64,000 bases of DNA from Eulemur rufifrons (Eukaryota > Chordata > Mammalia > Primates > Lemuridae), in contig NC_090989.1 of the NCBI RefSeq assembly GCF_041146395.1, positions 120,465,501-120,529,500 on the forward strand, given 5' to 3'. Both the position numbers and the translations under genes were made by a program. Shown piece by piece: positions 1-11,457 of the stretch. The notes under the pieces were generated by a model that was given only the letters and a program-made list of their open reading frames with translations, did not search any database and had not been told where the DNA came from. The stretch's first letter is position 1, and each line of letters opens with the position of its first letter.

Positions 1-844
1 AGTTTATGTTTTTTGACCACCACACTGTGCTGTGTCTCAATAAATAACCCAAATGAATGCATGAGTGTTATTTATTAGGCTAGACTAGAGTTTTGGTGAG
101 CTGATAGATTTAGACAGAAAATTGCCTTGATTGATTTCTTTGGATTGTCAATGGACAGGTCAACACATGTGTCATTGATAAGAGGAGCATCCATAGATAC
201 CAAGCACACAGCAAGGTAGAAACCTATTAAACATCCCAACAGCAACAGTTAGTAAAATTTTCCCTCCTAAACCTTCTGGGAAACACAATACCTTCAAGCT
301 ACTCTTTCATCATACCAGCAATTGAAAGTGCCCTCTTCTCTAAATCTGGAAGTTTGACTCATAAAAAATAAAAAAAATAAAAAAAGGAAACATTGATTTT
401 TCAGAAGCAGGACTCCAGTGTGGCCTGAAGGGCAGGGATTTGGCCTATTCAGTTTCCTTTATTCTGAGCCTGGCCTGAATCCCCTTCTAAGCTCTCTGAT
501 GGAGAGGAGATAAGCAGGAGTGGAGTCAGCTCATGTGTAAGTGTTAAGTGCAGCAAGAGGCAAGATCCACCTTCAGTGCAGGCCTCAGCAAAGGGTAGAA
601 GAAAAGAAGGTAGGTTTGGCCCCAGAACACAGAAGCTAGTATGGCCCTCTGAGCAGCAGAGCCAGGGTACCTCCCGGTGTGCTGCTATGGAGACAGTAAA
701 GGCCTGCAGGAGAGTCTGTCAGTCCCTGAGTAGCATCAGGAGTCTGGATTTTTCCCATTTTGAGACTTGAGCCCAAGTATGTACAAACCTGAGTGTGATG
801 GATGTGTGTTGCATTTTCTTCTTAGCACCACGCTCCCTTCGTCT
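1..844. other. Single-copy DNA, no gene seen
   Basis: I recognise no repeat family and no coding signal here. The only special feature is an A-rich run interrupted by T at about 361-387, which could be the tail of an unrecognised old retroposon. Short open frames in this part have no domain-like content. Confidence 0.5.
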
Positions 845-1310
845 AGCAATGGGACCTTGATTTGATTGAGGGGAATTCATTCTTTCCTCTATGCAGCCCA
901 AGGGTTTCTGACAAAGAAGGCAAGCCCAGGGTGGAACACATGACCCAGGCCAAACCAGTGGGGGGTATTTTATCCCCACCCACCTTGTATAGTTTAGGGA
1001 TGGACACTCACCCCAAGTCATGCCTGTTGGGGTCAATGAGCCCCAACCCATGACTTTGGTTTGCCCTCTAAGGGAAGTAGGCTCTCCAAGACAAGCTAAC
1101 TGCCATGCTATAACAAGATTGAAACTACAGGGTGACTCCACACAGAGCTTGAACTTGGAGCCAACCCAGAGGTGGCAGAGTTGTAAGGTAAACTCAGGGA
1201 ACATTGTTTATGTTCTGAATTGTGCCATATCCACGGGAGTTTCAGTTATGTGGGCGAATAAATTCTCTTTTGCCTAAGCCAGTGAGGACGGAGTTTTATG
1301 TTGCTTTCAA
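845..1310 (+). repeat. Ancient LTR-like repeat fragment
   Basis: The segment resembles a common old mammalian LTR family: a region around a 'cacatgacccaggc' motif near 937, then a 3' part with an AATAAA signal at 1257-1262, followed by 'gcctaagccagt'. The AATAAA followed by a T-rich stretch fits an LTR polyadenylation region. It is diverged and I cannot name the family. A 161-residue minus-strand frame across it has no recognisable domain and is judged to be chance. Confidence 0.45.
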
Positions 1311-1503
1311 ATTGAAGAGCTGACTGATTCACTGACCTTTAGCTGCTATTCTATTTCCCTTTCCCATGGACCAAACTCCTCTAATGTGTGGGTTGAGAAA
1401 ACATAAAAACTGAGCTATGAAACTGAGGGTGAACCGGGACAGGCCCTCACTCTAAGGAGAAAGTCCTATCTCACCAGTTTTGCTCAAATCACTGTCACTT
1501 TTG

Positions 1504-1603
1504 GTTCTCTTGATAATATCTCTGATAAAGGTAAACACTCCCTTTGATGTCCTGTTCTCTTGATAATATCTCTGATAAAGGTAAACACTCCCTTTGATGT
1601 CCT
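1504..1603. repeat. Perfect 50-bp tandem duplication
   Basis: The 50 bases at 1504-1553 are repeated without mismatch at 1554-1603. The match extends one base further (G at 1554 and 1604) and stops on both sides. The unit begins 'gttctcttgataatatctct'. Perfect identity in otherwise ordinary single-copy DNA suggests either a recent duplication in this lineage or an assembly error. Confidence 0.95.
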
Positions 1604-2240
1604 GCATTCCTTTATTTAGTGACATATGCATGGCATTTTATATTAAGGTGTTTAATAGCTATTCTTTTTGGGGGGGGTAATATGGATAGATAGTTAGGGT
1701 TGGGATTATTCCCCTTCCCCAGGTCGTTTTTAGGATGTATGTGTGCAGCCTAGTGCTCTCCATACCCTGTGGGAGGACAGTGAGTCATCGGGAGCCATGC
1801 CCCACTCTGAGCAATATCTCTGGTGGGAGCATCCTGATTTTAAATCCATGTATTTGGAATCTCTGAGATAACTGGATGAGAATACCCCTCCCCAAGTCTA
1901 ATATCAAAGCCTCACCTTTTCTATTATCAATGGTGGGATGTGAATAGTTATGTTGGCAAAGGAGGAATTGGTGGTGATAGAGGGAATTGTGAAAACTGCT
2001 GCAATGTGGAAAGCATTAGGAATATAGGTTCTTTATGAATGTTCACTCCCAGATGCTGGGCTTGTGTTGGTGCCTGGTTTGCCTCCACTGTGCACATGTG
2101 TACCATGAAGTCAGCCAATCCTATAGTTCTTGAAGTCATACTGATCTCTGGGATCATAATGTTACCCAGGAACCATGATTGCTAGGTGGTTGAGTGGGGC
2201 AAACTACATCCTTGCTGCTCCAAGGAGTCTGAAGACCAGA
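1604..2240. other. Single-copy DNA, no gene seen
   Basis: No repeat family or exon-like signal recognised. A G homopolymer of about nine bases lies near 1669-1678. Confidence 0.45.
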
Positions 2241-2244
2241 AGCA

Positions 2245-2355
2245 GCACCAGCATCATCCCGGAGCAAATTAGAAATGCAGGATCTCAGGTCTCACACCTG
2301 ACCTACTATATCAGAATCCCCAGGTGATTTGTATGCACAATAAAGTAGGAGAAGT
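2245..2355. mobile_element. MER5-type hAT DNA transposon fragment
   Basis: The order of motifs 'agaaatgcaggatctcaggt', 'acctactatatcagaat' and 'aggtgatttgtatgcaca' followed by 'aaagtaggagaagtacc' matches the nonautonomous Charlie-type element MER5A/B. These elements are old, non-coding and immobile. The terminal bases are diverged, so the exact ends are uncertain. Confidence 0.75.
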
Positions 2356-2489
2356 ACCTGTCTATACCTACCGACTCCAGTACTTCACTCAGATCAACAC
2401 TTAATGAGCACCCACTGTGTTCTGGCACTCTGCTGGGTATCAAATATAAAGATGAATAGTGCATCATCTGTCTAAAGGGCTCCTCACAG

Positions 2490-2860
2490 CTTACTTACTT
2501 CTTACTTCTTTCTCCAATCTCTCCCCAACCCTTTGCATTTTGGCTTTTGCTCTATCTCTGCACTGAAATGCTTCCTTTGAAGACCACTAATGACCTGCTT
2601 TTTGTCAAATTCAGTTTTCTCCTCTCAGCGGCATTTAACACCCTAACATCTCCTGCTTAAATGCTGTCTTTTCCTGGTTGTGCTGACATTGTGCAATCCT
2701 GGCCCTTCCTTTTCTGCCCTCCCTTCCCACTTTACATTTATTGGCCTGTCTTCCTCTTTCCCAGAGCTCTCTCCCTCTCCACCCGTTTTCTCACCGGGTT
2801 ACCCTCTCACCAGTTTATCTCATCCAGGGCCTTGACATGAACTACTTTTATTATGAAGTC
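2490..2860 (+). mobile_element. L2 LINE fragment (ORF2 region)
   Basis: The text around 2575-2640 ('gaccactaatgacctgcttt', then 'cagcggcatttaacacc') follows the L2 reverse transcriptase region in sense orientation, including the degenerate form of the 'caccaatgacctcc' and 'gcagcatttgacac' motifs. Reading frames are broken throughout. A short stretch at 2400-2460 looks like an antisense L2 3' end, so two L2 events may adjoin. Confidence 0.65.
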
Positions 2861-3011
2861 GTTGGCCCTCCAGGAACACAAGAACTGCTGATATGAAGAG
2901 GACCTTGGGCTTCTCTTTCCTATAGACTCTTTTTTGGAAAGCTGGCAATTGCTTCCAGTAGGGAATTCAATTTGGAGCGTGTCCCTGAAATGAGGGGAGT
3001 AGGTATTTGAG

Positions 3012-3520
3012 AGTATTGCTGCTGTAACAAATTATCCTTCGATGCTATAGCATTACCACAAGCTTAGTGGCTTAAAAAAAATTTATTATCTTACAGTTCT
3101 GTAGGTCAGAAATCTGATATGGGTCTCATGGGGCTAAAATCAAGGCATCTGGAAGGCTGTGTTCTTTTCTGGAGGCTCTAGGAGAGAATCCGCTCCCTTG
3201 ACTTTTCCAGCTTTTGGAGGCTGCCCAAATTCTTTGGCTCCTGGCCTCTTCTTCCATCTTCAAAGCCAGCAGCAGGGGCTACGTACTTCTCATGCTGCCG
3301 TCACTCTGGTTCTCTGCAGCTTGGGAAGGTTCTCTGCTTTTAAGGACTTGTATGATTGTACTGTACTCACCTGGATAATCCAGGCTCCTCTTCCATCTCA
3401 AGGATCTTAACTTTAATCACATTGCAAAATCTCTTTTGTCATGTAGGTAAACATATTCATGGGTGCAGGGATTAGGATGTGGACATCTTTGAAGTCTATT
3501 ATTTAGCCACCATAACTTGA
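3012..3520 (-). mobile_element. MLT1-type (MaLR) LTR, antisense
   Basis: Read on the plus strand it begins 'ctgctgtaacaaatta' and continues with 'agtggcttaaaa', 'ttacagttctgtaggtcaga', 'gggctaaaatcaaggca', 'cttcaaagccagcag', 'ggataatccaggctcctctt' and 'attaggatgtggacatcttt'. This is the reverse complement of a mammalian apparent LTR retrotransposon LTR. The same family in sense orientation is at 18,927-19,334. No internal region is present, so it is a solo LTR. Confidence 0.75.
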
Positions 3521-3524
3521 CTGA

Positions 3525-3880
3525 GAGAGTAGAGGTTAGAGGAAGGGGGTTGGAAGGGTGGCACATCCCCCGTGTGCCCAGCATAGATCCAAGATAAAAT
3601 GAGTTAACAAGACACCTCAGTGCCAAAATCTGAAAGGTGGGAGTGAGAAGGAGGGGTTGGATGGGGCAGAGATGGCGTGGGGAATGCAGAGGGGTGCAGA
3701 ACTCAGGCTCAGCCACTGTGCACTGACGGTCCTAAGTTTATCCCCAGTCATGTGTCGAACAGCACCACCCACTCAAGTTCAACACTAAACTGGTTGTCTC
3801 CTGCATGTCATTCATTCTCTGTGTTTTCCCGCTATTTAGCTTGTGATTCAAGGTGAGAACTTCAGTCATCCTGCTTTCCT
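3525..3880. other. Single-copy DNA
   Basis: No family recognised. The strand is purine-rich between about 3530 and 3700. Confidence 0.4.
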
Positions 3881-4695
3881 TTTCAGTCATCCTCACACCA
3901 ACAGGTTATGGACCTCTGTCAAACCTTCTTTGCCTGTGTTTCTCAAACACAGCTATTGTCCCAATGCAGGCCTCCCACGTCCCTCTGACCCAGGAGCTAA
4001 CTTTTAAACTGGGCTTCCTGCCCCCATGACTATCTGAGTTCAGTCCATTTCCCATGCTGGCCTCAGGTGATCTTCCACAGATCACCTTAATCCAACTTAA
4101 AGATTTCCCTCTGCCTTCAGGCTCAAGTCCATACTTGGCATGATTTTCAAAGCCAATTTGGCAACAGTCTCCATATCTTGCCTTATTTTTGCCAAATTTC
4201 ATGCTGTACTCTACACTTCACCCTCTCTGAATCCTTACTTTTCTTCAAGCATGCCCATTCACTCTTTCCAACTTTAGCAATGTTGCTCCCTTCACCTGCC
4301 CTCCTGATCCCACGAGACTCAGCTCAGCTGCTCCCTCCCTTCACCCTTTCTAGGTAATCTTGGTCACGCCTCCCTCCCCAGACTTCTGTAGCCTACTGCA
4401 CACATTGCTATTGCAGCATCTAGCATATTGCCTTGTACTTGTGTGTGCATCCATCTTCCCCTCTACATGTGCCAGGCAATGTTGGGAGAGCCCTTCTCTG
4501 TCACTGTGGAATTTTATTTATATATCTTATTATTAACAAAGCTTTGTTGGCACACAGGACTAAGTTCATTCCCCCACCAGGCCACACCATTCTTCAGAAT
4601 GGTGACCCATCTATGTCACTCATGTAGTGCCATTGTTTTGCATAGTGCCTAACATACCCTAGGTGCTCATGTTGAATAAATGAATGTTCTTTCTT
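3880..4695 (+). mobile_element. L2 LINE 3' half
   Basis: The sequence follows the L2 sense strand from the ORF2 end into the 3' tail. It ends with 'catagtgcctaac', 'aggtgctcatgttgaataaa' and 'tgaatgttct' at about 4637-4692, the usual L2 terminus ('ggtgctcaataaatatttgttgaatga' in consensus). Frames are broken. Confidence 0.7.
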
Positions 4696-4699
4696 TATT

Positions 4700-5535
4700 C
4701 AAATCTGAGAGCTAAGAAGTGAAGCCCCTACCTGCTCACCCAGGGGAAAAAGAGACTTGCCTCACACTCTCCACCCTGAATATCTATCTCTTTGGTCATG
4801 GTTCTTTCCTTTGGTTATGCCAAGGATGGTGTGGATTTTAGTCTGAAGGAAGGCCAAAGGCAGTCATCCTTGGGGTTTCTTTCTAACTTAGAGATGATGT
4901 AGAGTTATGCTTCTAGGAAAAGCTGATGTTGGTTTCTGGTTATCATTGCTCAGAAATAATCTGAGATGAATCCACCGTGTCCTCTGCAGCTTTCTATTTG
5001 GATGCATTTAACTTTTATTGCCATTAGCTTGTTCAATTGATCAATATTCTGCTATTTGCCAAGCTCTATGCAAAGCCAAGTGGAGAAGAGAGGGGAATCG
5101 GAGAGGCTCCTGTCCTCATAGAGAAAGTAGTCAAGGTTAGCACTGTACTAGCTAGCAAGCAGCACTCTGGGGATTCAGGGGAGCTTGGGTTGAAGCCATG
5201 GTGCTGGCTTGGGGGCATATCCCAGACAGAACTCAGACCTGCCAGTTACCCCACTGGCAAAGATATGATGTGTTTTCTGGATGTGTTAACCAAGGGCCTG
5301 ACTGGCGAAGAAACCACACCAGCAAACCAGAAGGCAACAGGGACTCACAAACCTATCAGCACAGCAGGCCAGGCAATGTGCACAATCTACTATCAGGTTC
5401 GACAGTCCTTTCATTTAGAAACTCCCATCTTTTGTTCCACTAGAGGGTCACAGATTGGTATTTCAGAGAATCATAGCATCTGAATGTTAGTCAAGACCTG
5501 AGAAAAGCTCTGGCCCCAAATTTCATTCTATTCTT
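4700..5535. other. Single-copy DNA with possible old L2/MIR traces
   Basis: A stretch at about 5040-5145 ('tgctatttgccaagctctat', then 'tcctgtcctcatagag') resembles an antisense L2 3' end, and 5455-5530 resembles a MIR3-like core. Both are weak. The 148-residue frame over 5037-5483 spans these and has no recognisable domain, so I do not call a gene. Confidence 0.4.
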
Positions 5536-5540
5536 GAAAC

Positions 5541-5660
5541 CCAACCTTACAATTTTAGTTGAAAAGACCATGATTTCCCCATAGAAATGCAGTCACACCT
5601 TTGTCATGAGTCAGGTGACTAAATATGAATGTCTGTTTCTAGAGTTTCTATTTTGTGCCA
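5541..5660 (-). mobile_element. Old L1 ORF2 fragment, antisense
   Basis: The text 'gttgaaaagaccatgatttc', then 'cacctttgtcatgagtcagg' and 'tgtctgtttctag' is the reverse complement of an L1 ORF2 segment. A second copy of the same segment is at 6607-6727 inside the neighbouring L1 (see findings). Confidence 0.65.
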
Positions 5661-5699
5661 TCTCCCTAGCTTCTAGCTATCTGAACTTCACAGGCTAGT

Positions 5700-6800
5700 G
5701 ATTTTTATTGTTTTTAATGAGTGTAAGGCTTGGGGTGCTACTTCTAAGTAATTTTTTGTTGAGGTATAACAACAAAAGTTTTTGTTATGAATGTATAACA
5801 GGAAAAAGCCTAAGAATATTGCTGATCAATTTTTACAAAGTGGACACACATATATCCACTATTATGATAATGGTGTACATTATCAGCACTCTAGAAGCTT
5901 CTCTTGTGCCCTCTTCCAGTCATTTATTCAATATATGCATCCATTTCTATCATATTAATAGAAGTAAAATTGCTGAGTTATAGAGCATGTATATATTTGG
6001 CTTTAGTAGATATTGAAAAACATTTTTGCAAAGTGGTTTTATCAATTTACTTTTTCAACAGTTGTTTGTGAGAGTTCCAGTTACTTGCATCCTTGACAAC
6101 AGTTGGTATTGTCACTCCTTGCCATTTTAGCCATTCTAAGGGGTGCATAACAGAACCTCATTATGGCTTTAATTTTCATTTTTCTGTCAACTTCTAATGC
6201 CAAACGACTTTCCATATGCTTTTTTTGCCACTTGAGTATTGGCCATCTTGTCCAAGTTTGTTGCTTTCTTTTTGCTGCATTGTTTATCTTTTTTAAAAAA
6301 ATTAATTAATAAGGATATATATAAGTATATATATATATAGGAATTCTTGGTCAGATATATGTATTAGAAATATCCTCTCCTATACTTACCAATCTTTTGC
6401 TTTGTTTAGCACCTTTTGTACCTCGTTTCAGAAGTATTTGCCTACCTCAAGATCATAAATATATTCTTTTATGTTATCTTCTCTGGAAGATTTATTGTTT
6501 TAGCTTTCAGATTTAGGTCCATGATTCATCTGGATTGATTTTTGAAAATGGTGTGAATTGGGGTCAAGATTCTTTTTTTCCCCCTAAAGATGTTCAATTG
6601 ACTCAGCAATACTAATTGAAAAGACCATGATTTCCTCACAGAAACCACAGTCACACTTTTGTCATAAATCAGGTGACTAAATACAAAAAAACCTGTTTCT
6701 AGACTCTCTATTTTTTGTCATTGATCCATTTGTATATACTGGCACCATTCTACTCAGTCATAAATATATTAGCTTTATAAAAATATTGCTATTTAATAGT
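5700..6800 (-). mobile_element. Old L1 (L1M class), ORF2 3' part, antisense
   Basis: Plus-strand landmarks in order: 'attgctgagttatagagcat' near 5970, 'gcaaagtggttttatcaatt', 'gagagttccagttacttgca', 'attttagccattctaagggg' near 6126, and 'tcagatttaggtccatgatt' near 6508. These are reverse-complement L1 ORF2 and 3' motifs. A TA-rich run lies at 6310-6340. Frames are heavily damaged. Confidence 0.75.
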
Positions 6801-6959
6801 GAAAGTATTCTAACTTATTTTGTCTTATGTATTTCAGGCCCTTAGCATTTTTATATAAATTTTAAATCCAGCTTGTTAATTTCCACAAAAATGCATTTTA
6901 GTTCTACTTATATATTAAACTCATCCAAAACATATTATTTTTAAGTCAATGTTCACTTT

Positions 6960-8480
6960 GTTTTACTCATGCTTTTATTCTCTTGAATTCTCTTTACTCC
7001 TTTGCATTTTACCTGCTTATATATGAGGTCATTTTACTTCTGCTGGAGAACTTCCTTTAGTATTTATTTCTTTTAGTGTAGGCTTCCTCCTGATGACAAA
7101 TTTCTACAGCTTTTGCCTGTCTTAAATATCTTTATTTTGTTTTATTTTTGAAAGTTATATTTGCTGGATGTAGAATTCTATGTTAGAATTCATTTTCTTT
7201 CATCACTTTTAAGATGTCACTTCATAATCTTTTCCCCCCATAATTTCCATTAAAAGTAACCTGCTAGTCTTATTGGGTCATTTTTTTTTTCTGATTCCAC
7301 TTCTGGATTTTCTTTTGACCTGGGATTATACTAGTGTCTTGGTCCATTTGTGCTGCTATAACAAAATTCCTGAGACTGGGTGATTTATAAATAACAGAAA
7401 TTTATTTTTTCAAAGTTCTAGAGGCTGGGAAGCCCAAGATCAAGGTGCTGGTAGGTAGATATGGTGTCTGGTAAAGGCTACTCTCTGCTTCCAAGATGAC
7501 ACCTTCTTGCTGCCTCCTCACATGGCAGAAGGGAGCAAAAAGGGAAAAACATTGTGTCTTTGAATGGTGGAAGTGATGGAAGAGCCAGGCAGCTCTCTGA
7601 AGCCTCTTTTGTAAGGGCATTAATCCCATTCATGAGCCGTTATGACTTAATTAGTTCCCCAAAGTCCTGATCTCTTAATACTATCACATGGGGGATTAAC
7701 TTTCAACATGAATTTTGGAGGGACACATCATTCAAACCATAGCAAGTAGTTTTCCTATTTTTTGCATGTGTGCTTTTATTTATATTTAACCTTTTTGGGG
7801 TTTATAGAGATTCTTAAATCTGTTGATTAATGTCTTGGCCTTTTTCTCTTCAAATATTGCTTCTGCCTTCTGCTTTCTCTTCTTTTTCTTTTGGGATCTC
7901 AGTTACACATGTTAGGCCTTTCCAATTTGTTTTGTATACCTCACTTACTCTTTTCTGTATTTACCATTCTTTTTTTTCTATGTTTTAGTTTGTACATTTT
8001 CACTGTACTGTAATTTCCAGTTCATTAATCTTTTCTTCTGCTGTGTCTAATCTGCTGTTAAATCCATACTTTTAATTCTTAATTTCATTCATTGTATTTA
8101 TCAGTCTTAAATTTATATTTGATTCTTTTTTATAAACTCTGGTAAAATTCTTCACTTGATATATATTTGTTTGAACATATCAATATTATTTTAAATATTA
8201 AATCTAATTAATAGTAAATTATTAATTTAATTAATTAATTTAAAATATGAATATAATAGCTCCAAAGTGTTCACCTGTAGGTTTACTTCTTTTTTTTTCC
8301 CTTGGGTTTTGATAATTTCATCCTGACTCCTTTCATACCTGGTTATATTTTATGGAATGCTGGACAATGTATATGAGAAATTGTAGATATTCTGTACAAT
8401 GTTATCTTCCTCCACAAAAGATTAAAATTTCTTCTGTGCAGTAGTTAAGGGAAGATAACCTTTATGTAATAGTGGATAAA
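6960..8480 (-). mobile_element. Old L1/HAL1-like 5' region, antisense, split by an LTR
   Basis: Landmarks are 'cttcctttagtatttatttc' near 7048, 'gctggatgtagaattct' near 7163, 'ctcttcaaatattgcttctg' near 7847, 'ctaatctgctgttaaatcca' near 8047 and 'ggaatgctggacaatgtata' near 8353. This series is typical of an old antisense LINE-1 class element upstream of ORF2. It is interrupted at 7335-7744 by an LTR and probably belongs with the ORF2 piece at 5700-6800. Confidence 0.65.
7335..7744 (-). mobile_element. MST/MLT1-type (MaLR) solo LTR, antisense
   Basis: The LTR runs from TG to CA on the plus strand ('tgtcttggtccatttgtgct' to 'attcaaaccatagca'). It contains the 'cctgagactgggtgatttat' and 'cctcctcacatggcagaag' motifs of MaLR LTRs in reverse. 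The flanks 'actag' (7330-7334) and 'agtag' (7745-7749) look like a 5-bp target duplication with one change. It sits inside an older L1. Confidence 0.85.
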
Positions 8481-9370
8481 ATGTTTGAAAGTTTCATTTC
8501 CTGCTTTGGAGGGTTCATTTAATCTCAATTGCCTTTAAACCTAAGGGAGAACATTTGAGAGGTCTCAAGTGAAAACATGCATTGTTTATCAGGGCTTCTT
8601 CCCTAAACTTTGACATAAACTAGCATCAATACACAAAATGGCGTTTATCACTACCTCTCGGCCTCCACATTGAGTCCGCTGAAGATGGTTAAGCAATCCT
8701 CATGCATATTAAATACAGCTGATAAGGAACCTATTAATATTTACACACAAAGGGATTCCATCCCCACCTTCACTACCGTAGAGTTCACCTCCATTCTCAC
8801 TTCTGTGGAACCACCCCATCTCTCCCCACTCCCCCTCACCCCAGGTACAGGCCACTCTCATCCTATCCTACCTCCATTCTATGCCTATCCCTGTCCTATA
8901 TCCTATGCATAGCTGAGGAATACCATTTAATCTAATTTCTCCCTGTGAGCATTATTATCTTCAAGGAATCACGCAGAGTTCTGCCTCCCAGATACACAGT
9001 GATTGAGACCAGGCCTTGCAGACCTGCCATCTGATAAGTTTCTACGCCATGGAGGAATGCATTGGGGAACACAGCAATAACTGTTTTTATCCACTCTCCT
9101 CCCAGAACTATTAGGACCAATCCCATAATTCTCACTATTCCATACATCTCTGATTAGCAGCAGTCACTGGCAAAATTCAAACCTCTCCTGGACAACTATA
9201 ATCTCCTGTACTCTCATCTGTAAACTATTTTGTACATCTCTTAATCAGACTCCAAATCTCTCCTGCTCTGTGCCTTCTGGAACAAACTCTGTGCAATTAT
9301 ATTCTCCCATGCCATCAGCTTTTCTCAGACATCCCTTGTATTTAGGGAACTAGGCTGTCCAATTAGACAT
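8481..9370. other. Unassigned DNA
   Basis: No gene or repeat family recognised with confidence. A C-rich pyrimidine stretch lies at about 8815-8900. Confidence 0.4.
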
Positions 9371-9374
9371 TGTG

Positions 9375-9512
9375 GAGCCGAGGAAAGCATTCCTGCTGTG
9401 CCCTGTCTCAATTCCTGCCCCACAGAATTTGTGAGAATATGTCAGCAAATAAAATGGTTTTGTTTTATACTACTCAGTTGTAGGTGGTTCGTTATACAGC
9501 AATAGGGAAATA
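9375..9512 (+). mobile_element. 3' end of a MaLR-like LTR
   Basis: The stretch contains 'gagaatatgtcagcaaataa' and a terminal 'ggtggttcgttatacagcaa' followed by 'taggg', which matches the shared 3' end of MLT1-like LTRs. The upstream part could not be aligned by eye. Confidence 0.5.
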
Positions 9513-9534
9513 GAGCCCATCCAGTCCCTGGAAT

Positions 9535-10340
9535 ATACAGAAAAGTTTTATTCAGAGGACTCCCACATTTATGAATTAAGCCTAAACTTCTCTCTCAAGC
9601 CTCAGATTTAAATACTCACTTGCCTCCTTGACACCTGTATTTGAATGTCTAATAGGGCACTTTAAAGTAATATTAAATACTCTTAAATTTCTGACTCCTA
9701 AACCTGCCCCTATCCCACTCCTAGTCTTATTTTAGTGAATGGCACAAATATCTACTTTGCCTTTTATCCCCACATGCAGTCTACCTGTAAGGCCTATAGA
9801 CTCTGCCTACCTGTCTTCATCTCCAGTCACTTCCTGAGGTACCTCTTACCTTGTACCTACATTTCTGTAAGAACCTCCACCTGGTCACCATGCTTCTGAG
9901 CTCAACCTTTCTAGTCTCTCCTCCTCACTGCTCAATGAAAGATTGTTCTAAAATGTAAGTCTGGCAGGCTAACTGCCCAGTTCAAAATACTTTAGTGGTT
10001 CTTCAGTATTTAATAGGATAAAACTCAAAGTCCTTATAGTCACATGTAGGGAATTTAATAATCTGGACCTTGGTCCCCAGTCTCCCTCTCTCTTTCCTAC
10101 ATTGCTCTAGCTACACAGAATTACCAGGCTCCCTGAACACACTGACCCCTTTCATACCACTGTGTCGTTATTCATGCTGTTCCTTTGGAATGACATTTTC
10201 TTCTCCCACTCCTCTTGCCATATACCTGGAAAATTCAACATCCTTCTAGACCCTACTTAGGTGACACTTTTTTGGTGTGGTCATGCAGTCTCTTACCTCT
10301 ACTACTATTCACATTTTTCCTTGTGAGTTGTATACTCATG
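9535..10340 (+). mobile_element. L2 LINE fragment
   Basis: Sense-strand L2 landmarks occur in order: 'tttgaatgtctaatagggca' near 9641, 'ttctgactcctaaacctgcc' near 9689, 'agtggttcttcagta' near 9994, 'actcaaagtccttat' near 10024, 'attcatgctgttcctttgga' near 10170 and 'cttctagaccctacttagg' near 10243. These are the degenerate forms of the L2 ORF2 C-terminal region. Confidence 0.7.
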
Positions 10341-10545
10341 TCATAATACATTTAGAAAGTAGAGAGGGAAAAAAATAAATCAGGTATAATACTTTCTCAA
10401 TAATACATTTTTAAAATTTGTTTTGTTTTCTTCTTGTTTTCCCCTGACTATTAATTCACACATATACACTCAGTTGTAATTAGGGCCTACATGTAGTTTT
10501 GTACTCTGCTTCTTTCATTTAACACAATATCAGCAAAGCATTATC
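10341..10545 (-). mobile_element. Possible old L1 remnant, antisense
   Basis: The text 'ttttgtactctgcttctttc' followed by 'atttaacacaatatc' near 10496-10530 resembles the antisense 3' region of old L1ME elements. The match is short. Confidence 0.4.
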
Positions 10546-11457
10546 AAGAGAGTGAAAACCTGAAAATAATACAAAGGCCCAACAATAGAGAATGATTAAG
10601 TAAGTTATGTACCATCTCTGTTAAGAAGCCCTAAAAATTATGATAATAATCATATTCATGGACCAAAGGAAGTAATATTGCTAAGATGTTAATTATCCCC
10701 AAATTGACCTATAGATTCAACAAAACCCCAATCAAAATGCCAGCAGGTCTTTTTGTTGAAATCAACAAGCTGATTTTAAAATGCATGTGGAACATTTATA
10801 CCCCCATAATATGCTGGAATAAAAAAAAATAAAATGCATGTGGAAAGGCAAAGAACTTAGAATAACCAAAACATTTTGAAAGAGAACACCGTTGGAGGAC
10901 TTACATCACTTGGTTTTAAACTTGTTATAAAGCAATAGTAATCAAGAAAATGTGGTACTGATACAAGGATAGACATATAGATCAATGAAATAGAAGAGAG
11001 AGTCAAGAAAGAACCTCACACATATATAGTCAATTAGCTGTAAACAAAGGTGCCAGAGTAATTCAATGGAGAAGTAAGTTTTAATAAATGGTCCTGGAAC
11101 ATCCATATGCAAACAATGAATCTTGACCTTCAGCTCATTCAATATATAGACATTAATTCAAGATGCACTGGAGACCTAAATGTAAGAGATTAAACTATAA
11201 CACTTTTAGAAGAAAACAGAAGAAAATATTTATAACTGTGGTTACATAGTGGTACAAAAACATGAATCACAAAATTGAATTAGACTTCATCAACAGTAAA
11301 AACTGTTTTTCTTTGAAATGTGATGTTAAAAAAACAAATAGGCAAGCTCTAGACTGGAAGAAAATATTTGTCAAATTGGTATTTAATATTCAAATAAGTA
11401 CTTATATCCAGAATATATAAAGAACTCTCACCATTCAATAATGAGAAGACAATTCGA
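10546..11457 (+). mobile_element. Old L1 (L1M class) ORF2, sense, 5' piece
   Basis: Landmarks in sense orientation are 'attgacctatagattcaaca', 'ttaaaatgcatgtggaa' (10,776 and again about 10,832), 'tataaagcaatagtaatcaa' near 10926, 'gtggtactgatacaaggata' near 10951 and 'ggtcctggaacatccatatg' near 11090. A 'ttaaaatgcatgtggaa' repeat around 10,800-10,815 suggests a small internal insertion of A-rich sequence. The element resumes after the LTR at 11,958. Confidence 0.8.

Noticed and set aside
719..1204. 161-codon minus-strand frame
   Set aside because: It lies over an ancient LTR-like repeat and has no domain.
5037..5483. 148-codon plus-strand frame
   Set aside because: Spans weak L2/MIR-like text, starts in an AT-rich part without promoter signs and has no domain.
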